A DNA stretch of 64,000 nucleotides from Gambelia wislizenii (GCA_030847615.1 JAUMIR010000003.1:62853001-62917000); one strand, 5' to 3'; shown: positions 32,135 through 42,720, counted from the stretch's first letter. Made by a program: numbers and translations. Notes: generated from the sequence alone by a model not told the origin.

Positions 32135-34356
32135 CAAGCCCTTTGTTTTATTTTGCTGCATGGCCAACATGGCTACCCCCGAATACGTACACACACTTTT
32201 AGTGTAAAGACCACAAGTATGGGGGACAAAGGTGGGGCTAAATATGCAGCCATATCACCAGGGTCTTCAGTCCATATTGGTCCCTTGCTGATCTGCACTA
32301 GAAATAGAACCACCTTGGAATTTGTATTGTTGCAGTGAAGGGTTCTCCAATGCTACTTCAAAGCACTACATCCTTCAGTTCGGTTTTACTGGGCTGGTAA
32401 TAGTCACACCAGTAGTTATGACCATCTTTCCAGATAGCTGCATTTACAACAGCAGCTGTAGTCTCTTCTTGTCAAAGAGCTAAGAGGTTAGCTATTCCCA
32501 ATGCAAGAGTGCAGGGTATTATTTTTGAACTTCTGCTGGCATTCAACCATCAGATCTCCACTTCTCTGGCCATATTTGAACAGTCAAAGGCCATGGACAA
32601 ACACAGTGGCTGTGTTTTTCCTTCAGCCCTCTTTTCTTCCTGTCACATGTTAGCTTATTGTAAAATACCAGGCTTTCACTACAATGGAGTTCCAAATTAT
32701 ACCTGAATCAGGAAACCAGTTTAATGCCGGTTAACAAGCCAAGCAGGCAAGCTGCATCTTGGCTTATTTTCCTGCTTTGCAAACCATAATTAAGCCAAAG
32801 TTCCCCAATTTAAGCCAAAGCCTGGATCTTTGAACCCAAGCTAGCATGTGACAGGAAGAGAGGTTAACGGAGCACCATCAGAGCCCAATACTTGTTCCCA
32901 GATTCATAAATCACAACATCCAGAATGGACTAAACCATGGCATTGTGCTTCCTTCTAATGCTACAGCTTTCCAAAGAGAAAACCACATATAATGCATTAC
33001 ACTAAACTAAATACAAAAGATATATTCAATCTACTATTATATAACAAAGTAGAAAATATTAGTATCTATACTGTATAAAATATACTTCTGATATATAAAT
33101 AAGTATTTTACATTCTTCAAAACATGATTTTAGTAAGAATATGACTAAATGTGGCACCAAATCCATACTAGGCCAAAAAATCTGGAAATGTTCCATCACA
33201 TCCCATTGTTACTACTGTTAAATTAGGAATGTCTGGTTGTGTGAACATGTCACAGCATGTTTTCAATAGAAATTAGTTTCCAAAAGTGGGAGGACAGCCT
33301 GTCCTAACTTGTGCCTCCCCCATACATCAGGATCAGACATATCCTGTAGGACGATAAAGAGAAGAAATCTCAGGGAAGGAAAGAAGTGAATCTTGACCTG
33401 CTTATTGTAGGAGTAATGAGTCTAAAAATAAAAACGTATTAAAAATTCCAGGGATCTAGCCCTTTTAAAAGCAATAAAAATATCTTATTTAAAAGGAGTT
33501 AAAAATCATTTACTTTCAAATTCATGCAGAGTGGCTTAAGAATGCAGACAAGCTCAATTAACATTTAAAAGTGTATTCAGAGGTCTGTGGTCTGATCACC
33601 CAGATTCTAATTAGACTCATTACAAAAACAAAGGAGTCCGTTTAAAAATGCATATCAAAAGTTTACCGAAGGTATATCAATCTCAATCTACATACTAAAA
33701 CAAACTTTAAAAAGAGTGTTCCTAACTAACTAGGAGGATTTAGGGTAGAAAGACTCGCCCAGCCTTTAACGGTAGAGGCTGCATGGTGAACATCATGGCA
33801 TGATTTCATAGCATGGCAAAGACAAAGATAGCAAAGATGGCAAAGGGAAGATGGCTACAGCCACATGGAGACTCTAACAAAAGAAGTCTCCCAAAGAGCA
33901 ATAAAATTTAAATTAGGTCATGTGTGGAATGACCCAGCACTCCAGTTGGCTGGAAGTGCCCAGGGAAATAAGAGAAAGGGAGTTTGAGAGAACAGAAGCA
34001 TGCAGGGAAAAAAACCTAGACTTATCTTAGGATGTGAATGGGGTACACACGATTGCTTTTACATTACAATTAATTATTTCCCCACATACTACACTTATCC
34101 TCCCTTTGGATGCAAAAACTTTAGTAAGAAATTCAATAAGATAAATGCCATTGTTTACTCCAATTTTCTCCTCACAGGAAAAGCTGTTTATTTATGTTGT
34201 GCTGCAACATTTCACGAGAAGGAAAGAGAAGATGCCTTATATAAAAGAAAGGACAACACTCATCAAATGGCAGACACAGAGCACTTAGTCCCTTAAAAGA
34301 ACAATTCCTCAGGGTAGCCATGCTGCAACAAAAGCTGACAATGTTATAACACTTTT
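32135..34356. other. 2.2-kb AT-rich stretch, nothing recognised
   Basis: No exon, RNA gene or repeat family recognised. Open frames are short and featureless. Confidence 0.45.
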
Positions 34357-34365
34357 AAAAAAGAG

Positions 34366-34584
34366 GTCTGCCCAAACACCCTAGGTCCTGTCTGATCTTG
34401 GAAGCTAAGCAGGGTCAGCCTTGGTTAGTACTTGGATAGGAGACTGCCAATGAATACTAGGTGCTGTATTTCAGAGGAAGGAACTGGTGAAACCACCTCT
34501 GAGTATTCCTTGCCTAAGAAAACGTTATGAAATTCAAGGGTTTGCCATAAGTTGACAGGTTACATGAAGGTATATACATACACA
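34366..34584 (+). mobile_element. 5S rRNA-derived SINE, best preserved copy
   Basis: The 5S-like head reads 'gtcctgtctgatcttggaag', 'ctaagcagggtcagccttgg' and 'ttagtacttggataggagac', i.e. the A-box/intermediate element/C-box region of 5S rRNA genes. It is followed by a non-5S body ('ttcagaggaaggaactggtg', 'ccataagttgacaggt'). The flanks carry similar 'aaaaaagaggt' / 'aaaaagaagaggt' sequences that may be the target duplication. It is not a functional 5S gene: the 5S part is diverged and fused to a SINE body. Confidence 0.88.
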
Positions 34585-34698
34585 AAAAGAAGAGGTGGGT
34601 TGGCCTGAAAAACTGGGAGAAGGTGCAGGGGGAATTCAGTGAGGAGCTTCAGAGTTCCCCATCCTGCCTGAAAGACAAACAAATTCATTATGACCTAA

Positions 34699-34830
34699 GC
34701 CAGTGTTCCCCAACGCAGCAGCATCCAGACGTGTTAGACTACAACTTCCATCATCTCAGTTAATATTTATTCTGGCTGGTTGCTGGTCATTGTAGTCCCC
34801 CAAATTTTGAGGATGCAGGTTGGGGGAAGA
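34699..34830. mobile_element. Short palindromic MITE fragment
   Basis: 'cagtgttccccaac' at the left and 'ggttgggggaaga' at the right are inverted. The middle has 'gactacaacttccatcatc' and its loose inverse 'cattgtagtc'. Confidence 0.5.
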
Positions 34831-34939
34831 ATGACATAACTTTGACTGGCCTATAGTTCACTTAATCAGATACACGGGTACATAAAACACTCTACAAAGT
34901 TACAAGTACGGATACATACATACAAATAGTAAGAACTGT

Positions 34940-35857
34940 ATCCAAGTATTTATAAATGACTTGGATGAGGGAATAGAGGGTATGCTTATCAAGTTTGCAG
35001 ATGACACCAAATTAGGAGGGGTAGCTAATACCCCAGAAGACAGGATCAGAATCCAAAATGACCTCAACAGATTAGAAAGCTGGGCCAAAACTAACAAATG
35101 AATTTGAACAGGGAGAAATGTAGGATACTACACTTGGGCACTAAAAACTGAAATGCACAGATATAGGATGGGTGACACCCGGCTTGATGGCAGTACATGC
35201 AAAAGGGATCTAGGAGTCTTAGTGGACCTCAAGCTGAACATGAGTCAGCAGTGGGATGCAGCAGCTAAAAAAGCCAATGCGATTCTAGGCTGCATTAATA
35301 GGAGAATAGTGTCTAGATCAAGGGAAATAATAGTGCCACTGTATTCTGCTTTGGTCAGACCTCACCTTGAATACTGTGTCCAATTCTGGGCACCACAATT
35401 CAAGGATACTGAGAAGCTGAAATCTGTCCAGAAGAGGACGACCAAAATAATTAAAGGTCTGGAAGCCATGCCTTATGAGGAGCGGTTTAGGGAACTGGGT
35501 ATGTTTAGTCTGGAGAAGAGAAGGTTGAGAGGTGACATGTTAGCCATGTTTAAATATTTGAAGGGATCTCATACTGAGGATGGAACAAGCTTATTTTCTG
35601 CTGCTCCAGAGACTAGGACACAGAGCAATGGGTTCAAACTACAGGAAAAGAGATTCCCTCTAAACATTAGGAAGAACCTCCTGACAGTTAGAGCTGTTCG
35701 GAAGTGGAATACACTGCCTCGTAGTGTGGTGGAGTCTCCTTCTTTGGAGGTTTTTAAACAGAGGCTGGACGCCCATCTGTCGAGGGTGCTTTGATTGTGT
35801 ATTCCTGAATGGCTGGGAGTTGGACTGAATGGTCCTTGTGGTCTCTTCCAATTCTAT
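34940..35857 (+). mobile_element. CR1 LINE fragment
   Basis: 5'-truncated within the RT palm: it begins just before 'IND LDEGIEGML' and has FADDTKLGG at about 34997-35023. A frameshift near 35100-35150 separates this from the intact thumb and C-terminal frame 35153-35794 ([23 protein letters not shown], then LFSAAPETRTQSNGFKLQEK). The 3' end is 'gtctcttccaattctatg'. It is among the less decayed CR1 copies here. Confidence 0.92.
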
Positions 35858-37213
35858 GTAAACAGTGACTTCCAGGGAAATGAAGTGGTGAGGTTGGTAT
35901 TTATCTCATTAACTTAAGTCGAATAATTTTATTACATTCTAATCTTCAAAGACTGTAATTAAAACACTTGTATCTGAGAAAGAGAATTTCCTACCTCTTC
36001 CCAAACACATTCATTGCCAGTACACAATCTTGAAGTACCCTAGCACATGGCCTTTTCAATCAAAGATTATAGAAATGATGGTCCACCTGTTAGCTGCAAC
36101 ACACTCAGCCTCTTGTGCATAACACTTTGTAACATAATGCAGACTAAAAAGAACTTTTACAGTTCTCAGTTGACTAACAGTCTATATCAGGGTGAAAAAT
36201 GTGCAGCCCTCCTAATGTTGCACATCCCAGCATTCCTCACTATTGGTTAAGCTGGCTAGGGCTGCTGTGAGCTGTTCAACAACATCTGAAGGGATGCAGA
36301 ATTCCCACCCTGGACTACATGCAGGATTAGTATAGTCAACAATGTTTCTCCCAAGTTATCAAACTTTGTCATTCTTGTTCACTATTGTCTCAATAAGCTT
36401 AGTTTTGAAGCCAGCAACATGAATACAACTACTGGCATGCCTTAGTTAACAAAGTCGCTTATAAAGAAGCCCCTTTTTACAAAGTCTTTTTATGTCCTCC
36501 CAGGCCCTTCCCCCTTTTCTCTCCTTGTCCTCTGTCTAGCTGAATTTTTTAAAAGAAGCATCAACATTAAGAGGATGGTGAAGAAGGGCTGGGGAAACAT
36601 AGATTTTCAATGAGAGGTTGCAACAATGTGTCTACAGTAAACAATGAAATAAACTTTGAGCTGGGAGGTGGGAAAGAATAGGATTCTATTCTACTACACT
36701 GTAGCTGTATGTCCCTGCCTATAAAAGGCAAGGGAAACATCAGTGGCTGGCTTCCAGAGTCCCTTACTGATAAGCAAAGGCAGCAAACTGAAAGGGAATG
36801 CTAATTCCCTCCTATATACATGCTGGCCAAGAAAAAAGGGAGTAGCATAGCTCCTATTCTCACAATAGCTTGTCTATTTATGAGTGTTATAAATAAGGAT
36901 TTTAATTTAATGTCTTCTTTGGTAACACTTTTGACAAGTATGTTTACGAAAAGATAAAACCTACAGTCTGTTGTGCATCAAGAAGCTGTAGCACTCCTTC
37001 CAATCATCCTGTGCCAATATCAGCATTACAAGAACACATCTTCTTTGTTAGCAATTCCAACACAGTCCAAAACTGAGATGAAAGCTTTTCAAAACCAAAG
37101 CTACGGTACATCTATCCAACAGAGAATAAGACTACAAACAGTAGGGTGGAAAGACGCAGATGAGAAGAGGACTTGTATGTCTTTAACGACTGATTAGAAA
37201 ACGGTATCACACT
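35858..37213. other. Mostly unassigned sequence
   Basis: Apart from the palindromic MITE at 36187-36308, no gene or repeat family is recognised. Confidence 0.4.
36187..36308. mobile_element. Palindromic MITE fragment
   Basis: The block 'cctcactattggttaagctggctagggctgctg' (36235-36267) is flanked by 'atgttgcacatcccagca' and the inverse-like 'tgttcaacaacatctgaag'. The type is common in squamate genomes (from general knowledge). A related copy is at 41290-41385. Confidence 0.55.
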
Positions 37214-37214
37214 A

Positions 37215-37451
37215 CAGTTGTCCGTCCGTATTCACGGATTTGGTATATCCATGGATTTAAGTATTCAGGACTTGAAAATATTCTTTACAAAATAATAATC
37301 CAAAAAGCAAACCTTGATTTTGCCATCTTCTATAAGGGACACCATTTTGCTATGCCATGGGACTATGGGACTTGAGTAGTCATGGATTTTGGTATCCATG
37401 GGGGGGGTGGTGTCCTGGAACCAAATCCCAGCAAATATGAAGGGACAACTG
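37215..37451 (+). mobile_element. Tigger-like MITE, copy 5
   Basis: TA at 37213-37214 then CAGTTGTCCGTCCGTATTC. It ends AGGGACAACTG before TA at 37452-37453. Length 237 bp. Terminal 10 bp CAGTTGTCCG / CAGTTGTCCC are nearly identical when one end is inverted. The interior reads 'ccaaaaagcaaaccttgatt'. Confidence 0.88.
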
Positions 37452-37936
37452 TATTATACTATACAGAGATGTTAAAAGCTGCAATTCAATTTTATTACCA
37501 TTAAAGGTACCCCAGCCGTGCTTCCTCTGAATATGGCACAATATAGTGTGGAATTGTATGCAGTTGATATGACGGGGTTAGTAAAGACAAACTCGAAACA
37601 CTGGATTTTTCACTCTTTTTGGAGAATTACAGAGGAAGGGGGAAAGGCAAGTTTCCATGTAAGCAATGGACAGTAATAAGAAAATGCCCCACCACTTAGC
37701 CCTGTGTTTCTCAACCAGGGTTCCCCAAGAGGTTGCTAGGGGTTCCTCAAGAGATTGTAATTGTGGGGGGAAAGCAATAGCTGTACACAGAATAACGTTT
37801 ATGGAGGCAGGGCCAGTTTAAAGGCCCTGCAGCACCTGCAGCCTCAGGGGCCCCCATCATTGTGGGGCCCCCGCTGTAATCCTCCTCCTACAAAAACATT
37901 ATTAGTCTCTCTGGCTTTTCTTCGCAAACGAAGATT

Positions 37937-38245
37937 CAGGAAGGACTCATCCCGCGCCTTCTGCAAGCGCGCTGATGACTAAAAAGGCCAATCCGAGATA
38001 AACAAGTCCGGTTGCAAAAAGTGCAGCAGAAGGTCTCCTTGGGTGATGTTTTTGGGTTGTGATTCTTTCTGCGTTGTCGTTTCTCTTCAAGACTTGTTCG
38101 TCGTGAGTTCTCAAATAAGGCTGCAGCATTGTGGATAGTGCGTCTCCATGCCTCCCGATGTGAGGCCAGGGCAGACCACCGTTGGTGATCAATCTGGCCA
38201 AGCCTGAGATGTTGTTTCAGGGAGTCCTTGTATCGCTTTTTTGGA
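37937..38245 (-). pseudogene. C-terminal zinc-finger tail of a LINE-type polyprotein
   Basis: The minus strand has an uninterrupted ~94-codon frame without a start Met. It begins KRYKDSLKQHLRLGQID, continues WSALASHREAWRRTIHNAA, and ends with the zinc-finger-like CTFCNRTCLSRIGLFSHQRAC (Cys-x2-Cys, His, Cys), shown here in part only as key residues. The KRYKD...LK / W..LA..R..WR pattern followed by a C2H2-like finger is typical of the C-terminus of reverse-transcriptase proteins annotated in many vertebrate genomes. The exact LINE clade is not established. No RT core is present, so this is a fragment, though its open frame suggests it is younger than its hosts or evolving slowly. Confidence 0.6.
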
Positions 38246-38260
38246 ATAATCTAAATATTT

Positions 38261-38381
38261 GTAATAATCTAAATATCCTGTACAGTGAATAGCTTAGGTT
38301 AGGGCCCCGTTGTAATCCTCCTCCTACAAAAACATTATTAGTAATAATCTGAATATCCTGTACTGTGAATAGCTTAGGTTA
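38261..38381 (+). repeat. 80-bp tandem duplication within the nested element
   Basis: 'gtaataatctaaatatcctg...gcttaggtta' (38261-38301) recurs at 38341-38381 with two visible differences. The spacer 'tgtaatcctcctcctacaaa' (38311-38330) also occurs at 37874-37893. Confidence 0.85.
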
Positions 38382-38606
38382 CATTGACCTAAGATAATCA
38401 CATAGTGCCCCCAAAATAAAGGGTTGCAGGGCCCCCCAAAATTCCTTAAACCGACCCTGTATGCAGGGGTTCCCTGAAACCTGAAAATTATTTCAAGGGT
38501 TCCTCCAGGATGAAAAGGTTGAGAGGCTGGCTTCGCCTATCTCCCGCCTAGGACCTCTCATTCCACCATCTCTATGGTAATGGCTGAACAGGCCGACACA
38601 GCAAAT

Positions 38607-38631
38607 CACGTGTCCCTCAGAAGCCAATTGG
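38607..38631. promoter_or_regulatory. E-box and overlapping CCAAT/ATTGG
   Basis: CACGTG (USF/MYC-type) at 38607-38612 and the palindrome CCAATTGG at 38624-38631, which reads as a CCAAT box on both strands, 200-270 bp upstream of the leftward exon's probable start. Sites are read by motif only. Confidence 0.45.
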
Positions 38632-38831
38632 AAGTGAAAACACCATAGAGTTACTAGGACGGGAGTGGACGAGCTCCCGCGCTTGAGGCCCTGTTGTGAT
38701 ACAAATACAACCCCGCAATGACCACCAAGCCTTCATTAAAACGGTTGCAAGATAAGGCTGTTTCCATTCCATACCCTACCGTCCCATTCCTAACGCTCCA
38801 GGCCAAAGGCGAAACATACAGACCACCTTAC

Positions 38832-38905
38832 CTCGCGTGGGCTCGCTACACAGCTATGCCAAAACCGAAGAGCCAGCCGCCATCTTGGTAAAGGAAAGGG
38901 CCCTT
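38832..38905 (-). other. HDLBP: Candidate noncoding first exon of HDLBP (vigilin)
   Basis: On the minus strand the sequence 'aagatggcggctggctcttc' continues to '...cacgcgag' and then a strong splice donor, GAG|GTAAGG, with GT at 38831-38830. There is no coding signal. The product, vigilin, is a multi-KH-domain RNA-binding protein, but none of its KH repeats or its start exon was found anywhere in the window. The gene name rests on conserved head-to-head synteny with SEPTIN2. The upstream end of the exon is approximate, placed just beyond the YY1 motif. Confidence 0.6.
38876..38886 (-). promoter_or_regulatory. YY1 motif, sense to the leftward transcript
   Basis: AAGATGGCGGC on the minus strand. 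In TATA-less promoters this motif sits just downstream of the start site in the sense direction, which supports leftward transcription starting near 38.89-38.91 kb. Confidence 0.7.
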
Positions 38906-39183
38906 AGGCGCTACCAGCCAAGATAAGGGAAGAAAGCTCCTCCCCCATCGTGACTCTCTGGTGTCGCTATGGCAACCCAGAGGATGAGGAGGAGGGGAGG
39001 ATATTGGGGGGGGCTTACGCACGCGCTTTTGTTACCAGCAGCCTTGAGACTTGGGTCGCGTGCGAGAGCCGCTAGGATTTTGAGGGGGGGAGGGGCTGGG
39101 CGCGAGGGGGGGAGAGATCGTTGCCTCATGGTGTGGGCGGAGACAAAGCGATCGGGGCCCCGAGAGGACAGAGAGAAGACAAG

Positions 39184-39193
39184 GCGCATGCGC
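39184..39193. promoter_or_regulatory. NRF1-type site
   Basis: The 10-bp palindrome GCGCATGCGC matches the NRF1 consensus core. It lies about 90 bp upstream of the SEPTIN2 first-exon donor. Confidence 0.65.
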
Positions 39194-39194
39194 T

Positions 39195-39281
39195 GAGGAA
39201 TTCTGAGACGCGGTTGGGCGGGTTCGAAGACTGGCGGCGGCGACGGTTATAGCGAGAGGCGTTTGGGGCGGCGGCGGGCAG
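39195..39281 (+). other. SEPTIN2: Candidate noncoding first exon of SEPTIN2
   Basis: GC-rich sequence ending 'ggcggcgggcag' followed by the donor GTAAAG (GT at 39282-39283). The start is not determinable and is placed just after the NRF1 site. It would splice to the start-codon exon at 46801, unless further untranslated exons lie between. The alternative is that transcription starts further downstream in the island. Confidence 0.5.
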
Positions 39282-39456
39282 GTAAAGGCGTTGTCCAGTC
39301 AGGGCGTTTTTCGTTAGCGCTTGTTACTGAGAGAAAGAGAGGTGGTAAGAGAGTGATGGTGAGCGGGAGAGAAAGAGAAAGAGAGAGGAGCTCGAGGCCT
39401 CTGGCGATATTCCTCGCTCCCGCCCCCCAGCCCTCTTGGGACGGGGTCGTCGGGCC

Positions 39457-39481
39457 CCTTCCTTCCTTCCTTCCTTCCTTC
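39457..39481. repeat. (CTTC)n microsatellite
   Basis: Six 'cttc' units in the island, just inside the presumed first intron. Confidence 0.95.
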
Positions 39482-40389
39482 TCGTCGCTGGTCCTCGTCA
39501 AACCTCCTGTTTGCCAGAAGCTGTGGCGTTGCCCACGGAATGCCGAGAAGGGAGAGAGTAAACTGCCAGGCGGAGAAGGAGTCGTGGGCAAAAGGGGGCG
39601 GGAGGGGGCCGAGGGCGTTTCTGATGCCGAAGTCGAGATCTTCAGTTAAGCAGAGGAGTGAGTAGCTGCTTCTGGGCAAACCCGGTGGGAAAGCTCTTCC
39701 TTCCCTCCCCCCCCCCCAAAAAAAAAGTCAGCTTCAGGAGGAGGGCAGAGGAGAGAGCCTGGAGGCGTTTCGTTTGGGGCGGCTTTTTCGTCCACAGTAA
39801 TGTAGCGTTGCTGCAGCGGGGGCTGGGGAGGGGGGCTTGTGAATCGCAGCCCTCCCTCGTGCCTCGAGTGGGGAACCCCCCGCCCCTCTTCCTGGCTCCT
39901 TGGCCTCTTGGCCGGCTTAGCGGGATGGATGATGGAGAGGAAGCAGAGGCGAAGGTCTTGTTGCTACCCTCGCGTGGAGAGCTTGAGGATACCGTTTCAG
40001 TGAACAGGCAGAACAGCTGTAGCCAATCTTTTTACGTGTGACAGATTTCCGGCTGGAGCTTCGGAATGTGTTGTGGATGGAGGAGGAGGAGAAGACATAC
40101 TGGGGCTATTTTATATACAGTATATACAGGATGTGGAGGAGGAGGGGGATATATAATGGAGGGAAGCATTGCCCAACACTTAAACCAGGAAAAAGGGTGG
40201 GCACAGTGTAAACTGGGGGAGTCTCCTCTGAGAGCAGGAGGTCTTGGATTGTGTCCAGTTCCCCAAACTAAGCAGGGTCGGGCCCTGGTGGACAATGGGA
40301 AACCTCCAGGAGGGAGTATCAGGAGTTTCCAGTTAGGACTAGGACAGGAAAAGAATGCTAAAACAAAAACCCAGAGAGCTAATATTACA

Positions 40390-40612
40390 AATCAGAGTTA
40401 ACCATGCTGGTCTAGATGGGCCAGTGGTTCTGACTCGGGATAAGCCAGGGTTCGTCAAGGTCCCAGGTTTAATTCTCCGGGTCAGGCTGAGAAAAAATCC
40501 TACCTGAAACCTTGTAGTGATGGGGCTGCTGGTCAATGTTGACAGAATTGAGCTAGATGGACCTCCAAGGATCTGGCTTCATGTAAGGCAATTCCCTTTG
40601 TTCTTGCATGCC
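40390..40612 (+). mobile_element. Probable tRNA-derived SINE (second family)
   Basis: 'ggtctagatgggccagtggt' is followed by a B-box-like 'aggtttaattc'. Then come 'tcctacctgaaaccttg', 'attgagctagatggacc' and 'gcttcatgtaaggcaattcc'. The 'gagctagatggacc...' body is widespread in squamates by general knowledge. Ends are approximate. Confidence 0.5.
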
Positions 40613-41289
40613 TCCGTTAACAAAGCCTTGGACAAAAAAGTTCTTTTTTACAAAGACTTTTCACCTTGTATGTCCCAGCCCTCCATTTTTTCTTCCCTGT
40701 CCTCTTTTCTAGCAGGAGTGTGGCTCCAAAGTCATGTGCTGGGACCTGACTCTGTTTTTGCAGACCTCCACTCCTCTAGACTCCCCAGGCCGCTCCTTTT
40801 CTCACAAAAATAAGTCTCCAGGAACAACTGTTTACTTTTCAAATAGGTTGCAGGGCTACATCACACTAGTCAACATCAAAAATACCTCCCTCACACACAC
40901 ACCCCAAAAAAACATCGAGAAGCAGACTTTCATCCGCTTCCATTTTTCCCCCCATTTTTGGGCAATTTTGCTTGTCCATCGGATCACTGGAGCAGCCTAA
41001 GGGGCAAAAAAGTGACTCCTGGAGCAGCCACAGTTGCCTACCCTTAACTTTTGTAATGTTGAAAAAAGTGGAAAGTCTTCCTCTGCAATAGTAGAGCAAC
41101 TAAATTTATATAGTTGCTGTAACAATCTCTGGGTTCCAACCTGATGTTTTGGATTTCATCTGCCATCTGCAGCAAGCAGAGCACATGGTCAGAAAATCTG
41201 GAAGGTGTGGGCCAAAACATCTGGAGGACACTGGATCAGAAGAAAGTGATAAGTGGCAATTGTTCTAAGGCATTGGTGGGTAGCTGTGA

Positions 41290-41385
41290 CCTTCTATGTT
41301 GTCAGACTGCAACTGCCATCTGCTGAGGCTAGCAAAACCAGTAAGAAAGAATTATGAGTGTTGTAGTCCAGTAACATTTGAAGGG
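41290..41385. mobile_element. Palindromic MITE fragment
   Basis: 'gttgtcagactgcaactgcc' is balanced by 'gtgttgtagtccagtaacat', with a central 'ctgaggctagcaaaacc'. Related to 36187-36308. Confidence 0.5.
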
Positions 41386-42082
41386 AGACAGTTATCAAGC
41401 CCTCTGGAGTTTAAGTATCTAGTAAGGAGTGCATAGGTATTCAGTTCTCTGTCTATTTGTGGCATTCTAAATGACCTGGCATTTGGAGGAGAAAAATACT
41501 TTTGCTTTGGAAGACTGTACTTTTTTATCCAGCTTTGGAGCATGTTGTTTTCTATGGTGTAGAATTTTAAAAAGGGGGAAGCTCTTCAGACTCAACAAAG
41601 CTGCCTCTTTCTGTTCTGTTACGCAGGGATAAAGGGCTGTATGAAGACAGAGGGCATTGTATCTGTGTGTGGTTTTTTTTAAAAAACCTTGGAAATGCCT
41701 GCATTGTTCAGAATGTGGTTCATCACAAATCATCTCCTTTGGTGTGACACCCTACTTTTCTTTTTTAGCTTCAATTGTTTTAACTGCCTTTTCTTTGAAC
41801 AATTAGTAGTTTCAGAATTGCCGTCTAAGGCGTAGTCTGAAGATCTCCCATTCTCTTCTGTTTTTGATCTCTTTTTTAAAATATTACAGTAGCACTGTTG
41901 CTCTTATGTGAGATTTTAATTTAGTGCTGCTGTTTAGCTTGACATGAGCTAGAACTGTGTTCAGAATCACCAATACATAATATAATTTAGAGTTCAAAAA
42001 CTTAAAAATGAAATGGCAGATTTCTTTGGTAAACCTGGGTTGAATTGTGACTTGGAATTATAGGGGTAGTTCAGACTCATAG

Positions 42083-42652
42083 AAGTATAGTGTCTAGATC
42101 AAGGGAAGTAATAGTGCCACTCTATTCTGCCTTGGTCAGGCCTCACCTAGAATACTGTATCCAGTTCTGGGCACCACAATTCAAAAAGGATATTGACAAA
42201 TTGTAGCGTGTCTAGAGGAGGGCGACTAAAATGGTGAAAGGTCTGGAAACCATGCCTTATGAGGAAAGACTTAGGGAGCTGGGTATGTTTAGCCTGGAAA
42301 AAAGATGGTTAAGGGGCAATATGATAGCCCTGTTTAATTATTTGAAGGGGTGTCACATTGAGGATGGAACAAGCTTGTTTTCTGCTGCTCCAGAGACTAG
42401 AATACGGAGCAATGGATTCAAGCTCCAGGAACAGAGATTCCACCTCAACATTAGGAGGATCTTTATGACAGTAAGAGCTGTTCGGCAGTGGAATACACTC
42501 CCTCGGAGCGTGGTAAGGTCTCCTTCCTTGGAGGTCTTTAAAAAGAGGCTGGATGGATATCTGTCAGGGATGCTTTGATTGTAATTTCCTGCGTGGCAGG
42601 GAGTTGGACTGGATGGCCCTTGTGGTCTCGTCCAACTCTACAATTCTATGAT
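42083..42652 (+). mobile_element. CR1 LINE 3' fragment
   Basis: Begins in the RT thumb region ('gtgtctagatcaagggaagt'). It has a stop at 'aaattgtag' (about 42205), then an intact C-terminal frame 42231-42578 (LFSAAPETRIRSNGFKLQEQ). The 3' end is 'caactctacaattctatga'. Inserted in the SEPTIN2 intron in sense orientation. Confidence 0.9.
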
Positions 42653-42720
42653 AAGTGGGATAGTCCTCAAAGGGCTAGACTAATTTGCAACGTAGCTTAA
42701 TGTTTTCAGTTCTTAGTTAT

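Larger units (their letters stand above)
37808..38459. mobile_element. Second hAT-like element nested in the first
   Basis: Ends 'cagggccagtttaa' and 'ttaaaccgaccctg' are inverted. Flanking 8-mers 'tatggagg' (37800-37807) and 'tatgcagg' (38460-38467) differ at one base. It contains a reverse-oriented RT-polyprotein tail (37937-38245) and an internal ~80-bp tandem duplication. No transposase is readable. Confidence 0.7.
37702..38529. mobile_element. hAT-like element hosting a second element
   Basis: Left end 'ctgtgtttctcaaccaggg'; right end 'ggttgagaggctg'. Flanking 8-mers 'acttagcc' (37694-37701) and 'gcttcgcc' (38530-38537) agree at 6 of 8 positions, consistent with an old hAT insertion. 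The terminal sequence resembles the better preserved hAT copy at 45273-46636. Its interior is interrupted by 37808-38459. Confidence 0.65.
38560..39960. promoter_or_regulatory. Bidirectional CpG-island promoter, HDLBP (leftward) / SEPTIN2 (rightward)
   Basis: CG-dense sequence with no evident TATA box. It contains a CACGTG E-box, a CCAATTGG double CCAAT site, a YY1 motif oriented leftward, and an NRF1-type GCGCATGCGC palindrome. Divergent splice donors lie on each strand (38831-38830 on minus, 39282-39283 on plus), about 450 bp apart. Head-to-head HDLBP/SEPTIN2 is the established vertebrate arrangement. Here the SEPTIN2 side is supported by coding exons downstream, and the HDLBP side only by synteny and the donor. 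Confidence 0.8.

Noticed and set aside
34366..34584. Possible 5S rRNA gene.
   Set aside because: The 5S-like part is diverged, lacks a pol III terminator at the right place and is fused to a SINE body repeated at 16.2, 29.1 and 47.0 kb.
1..38831. Search for HDLBP (vigilin) coding exons on the minus strand.
   Set aside because: No KH-domain sequence or vigilin N-terminus was seen, so only a noncoding first exon is proposed.
39263..40041. 128- and 127-residue frames downstream of the SEPTIN2 first exon.
   Set aside because: They start inside the exon and run through the donor into intron sequence within a CpG island, with no recognisable domain.
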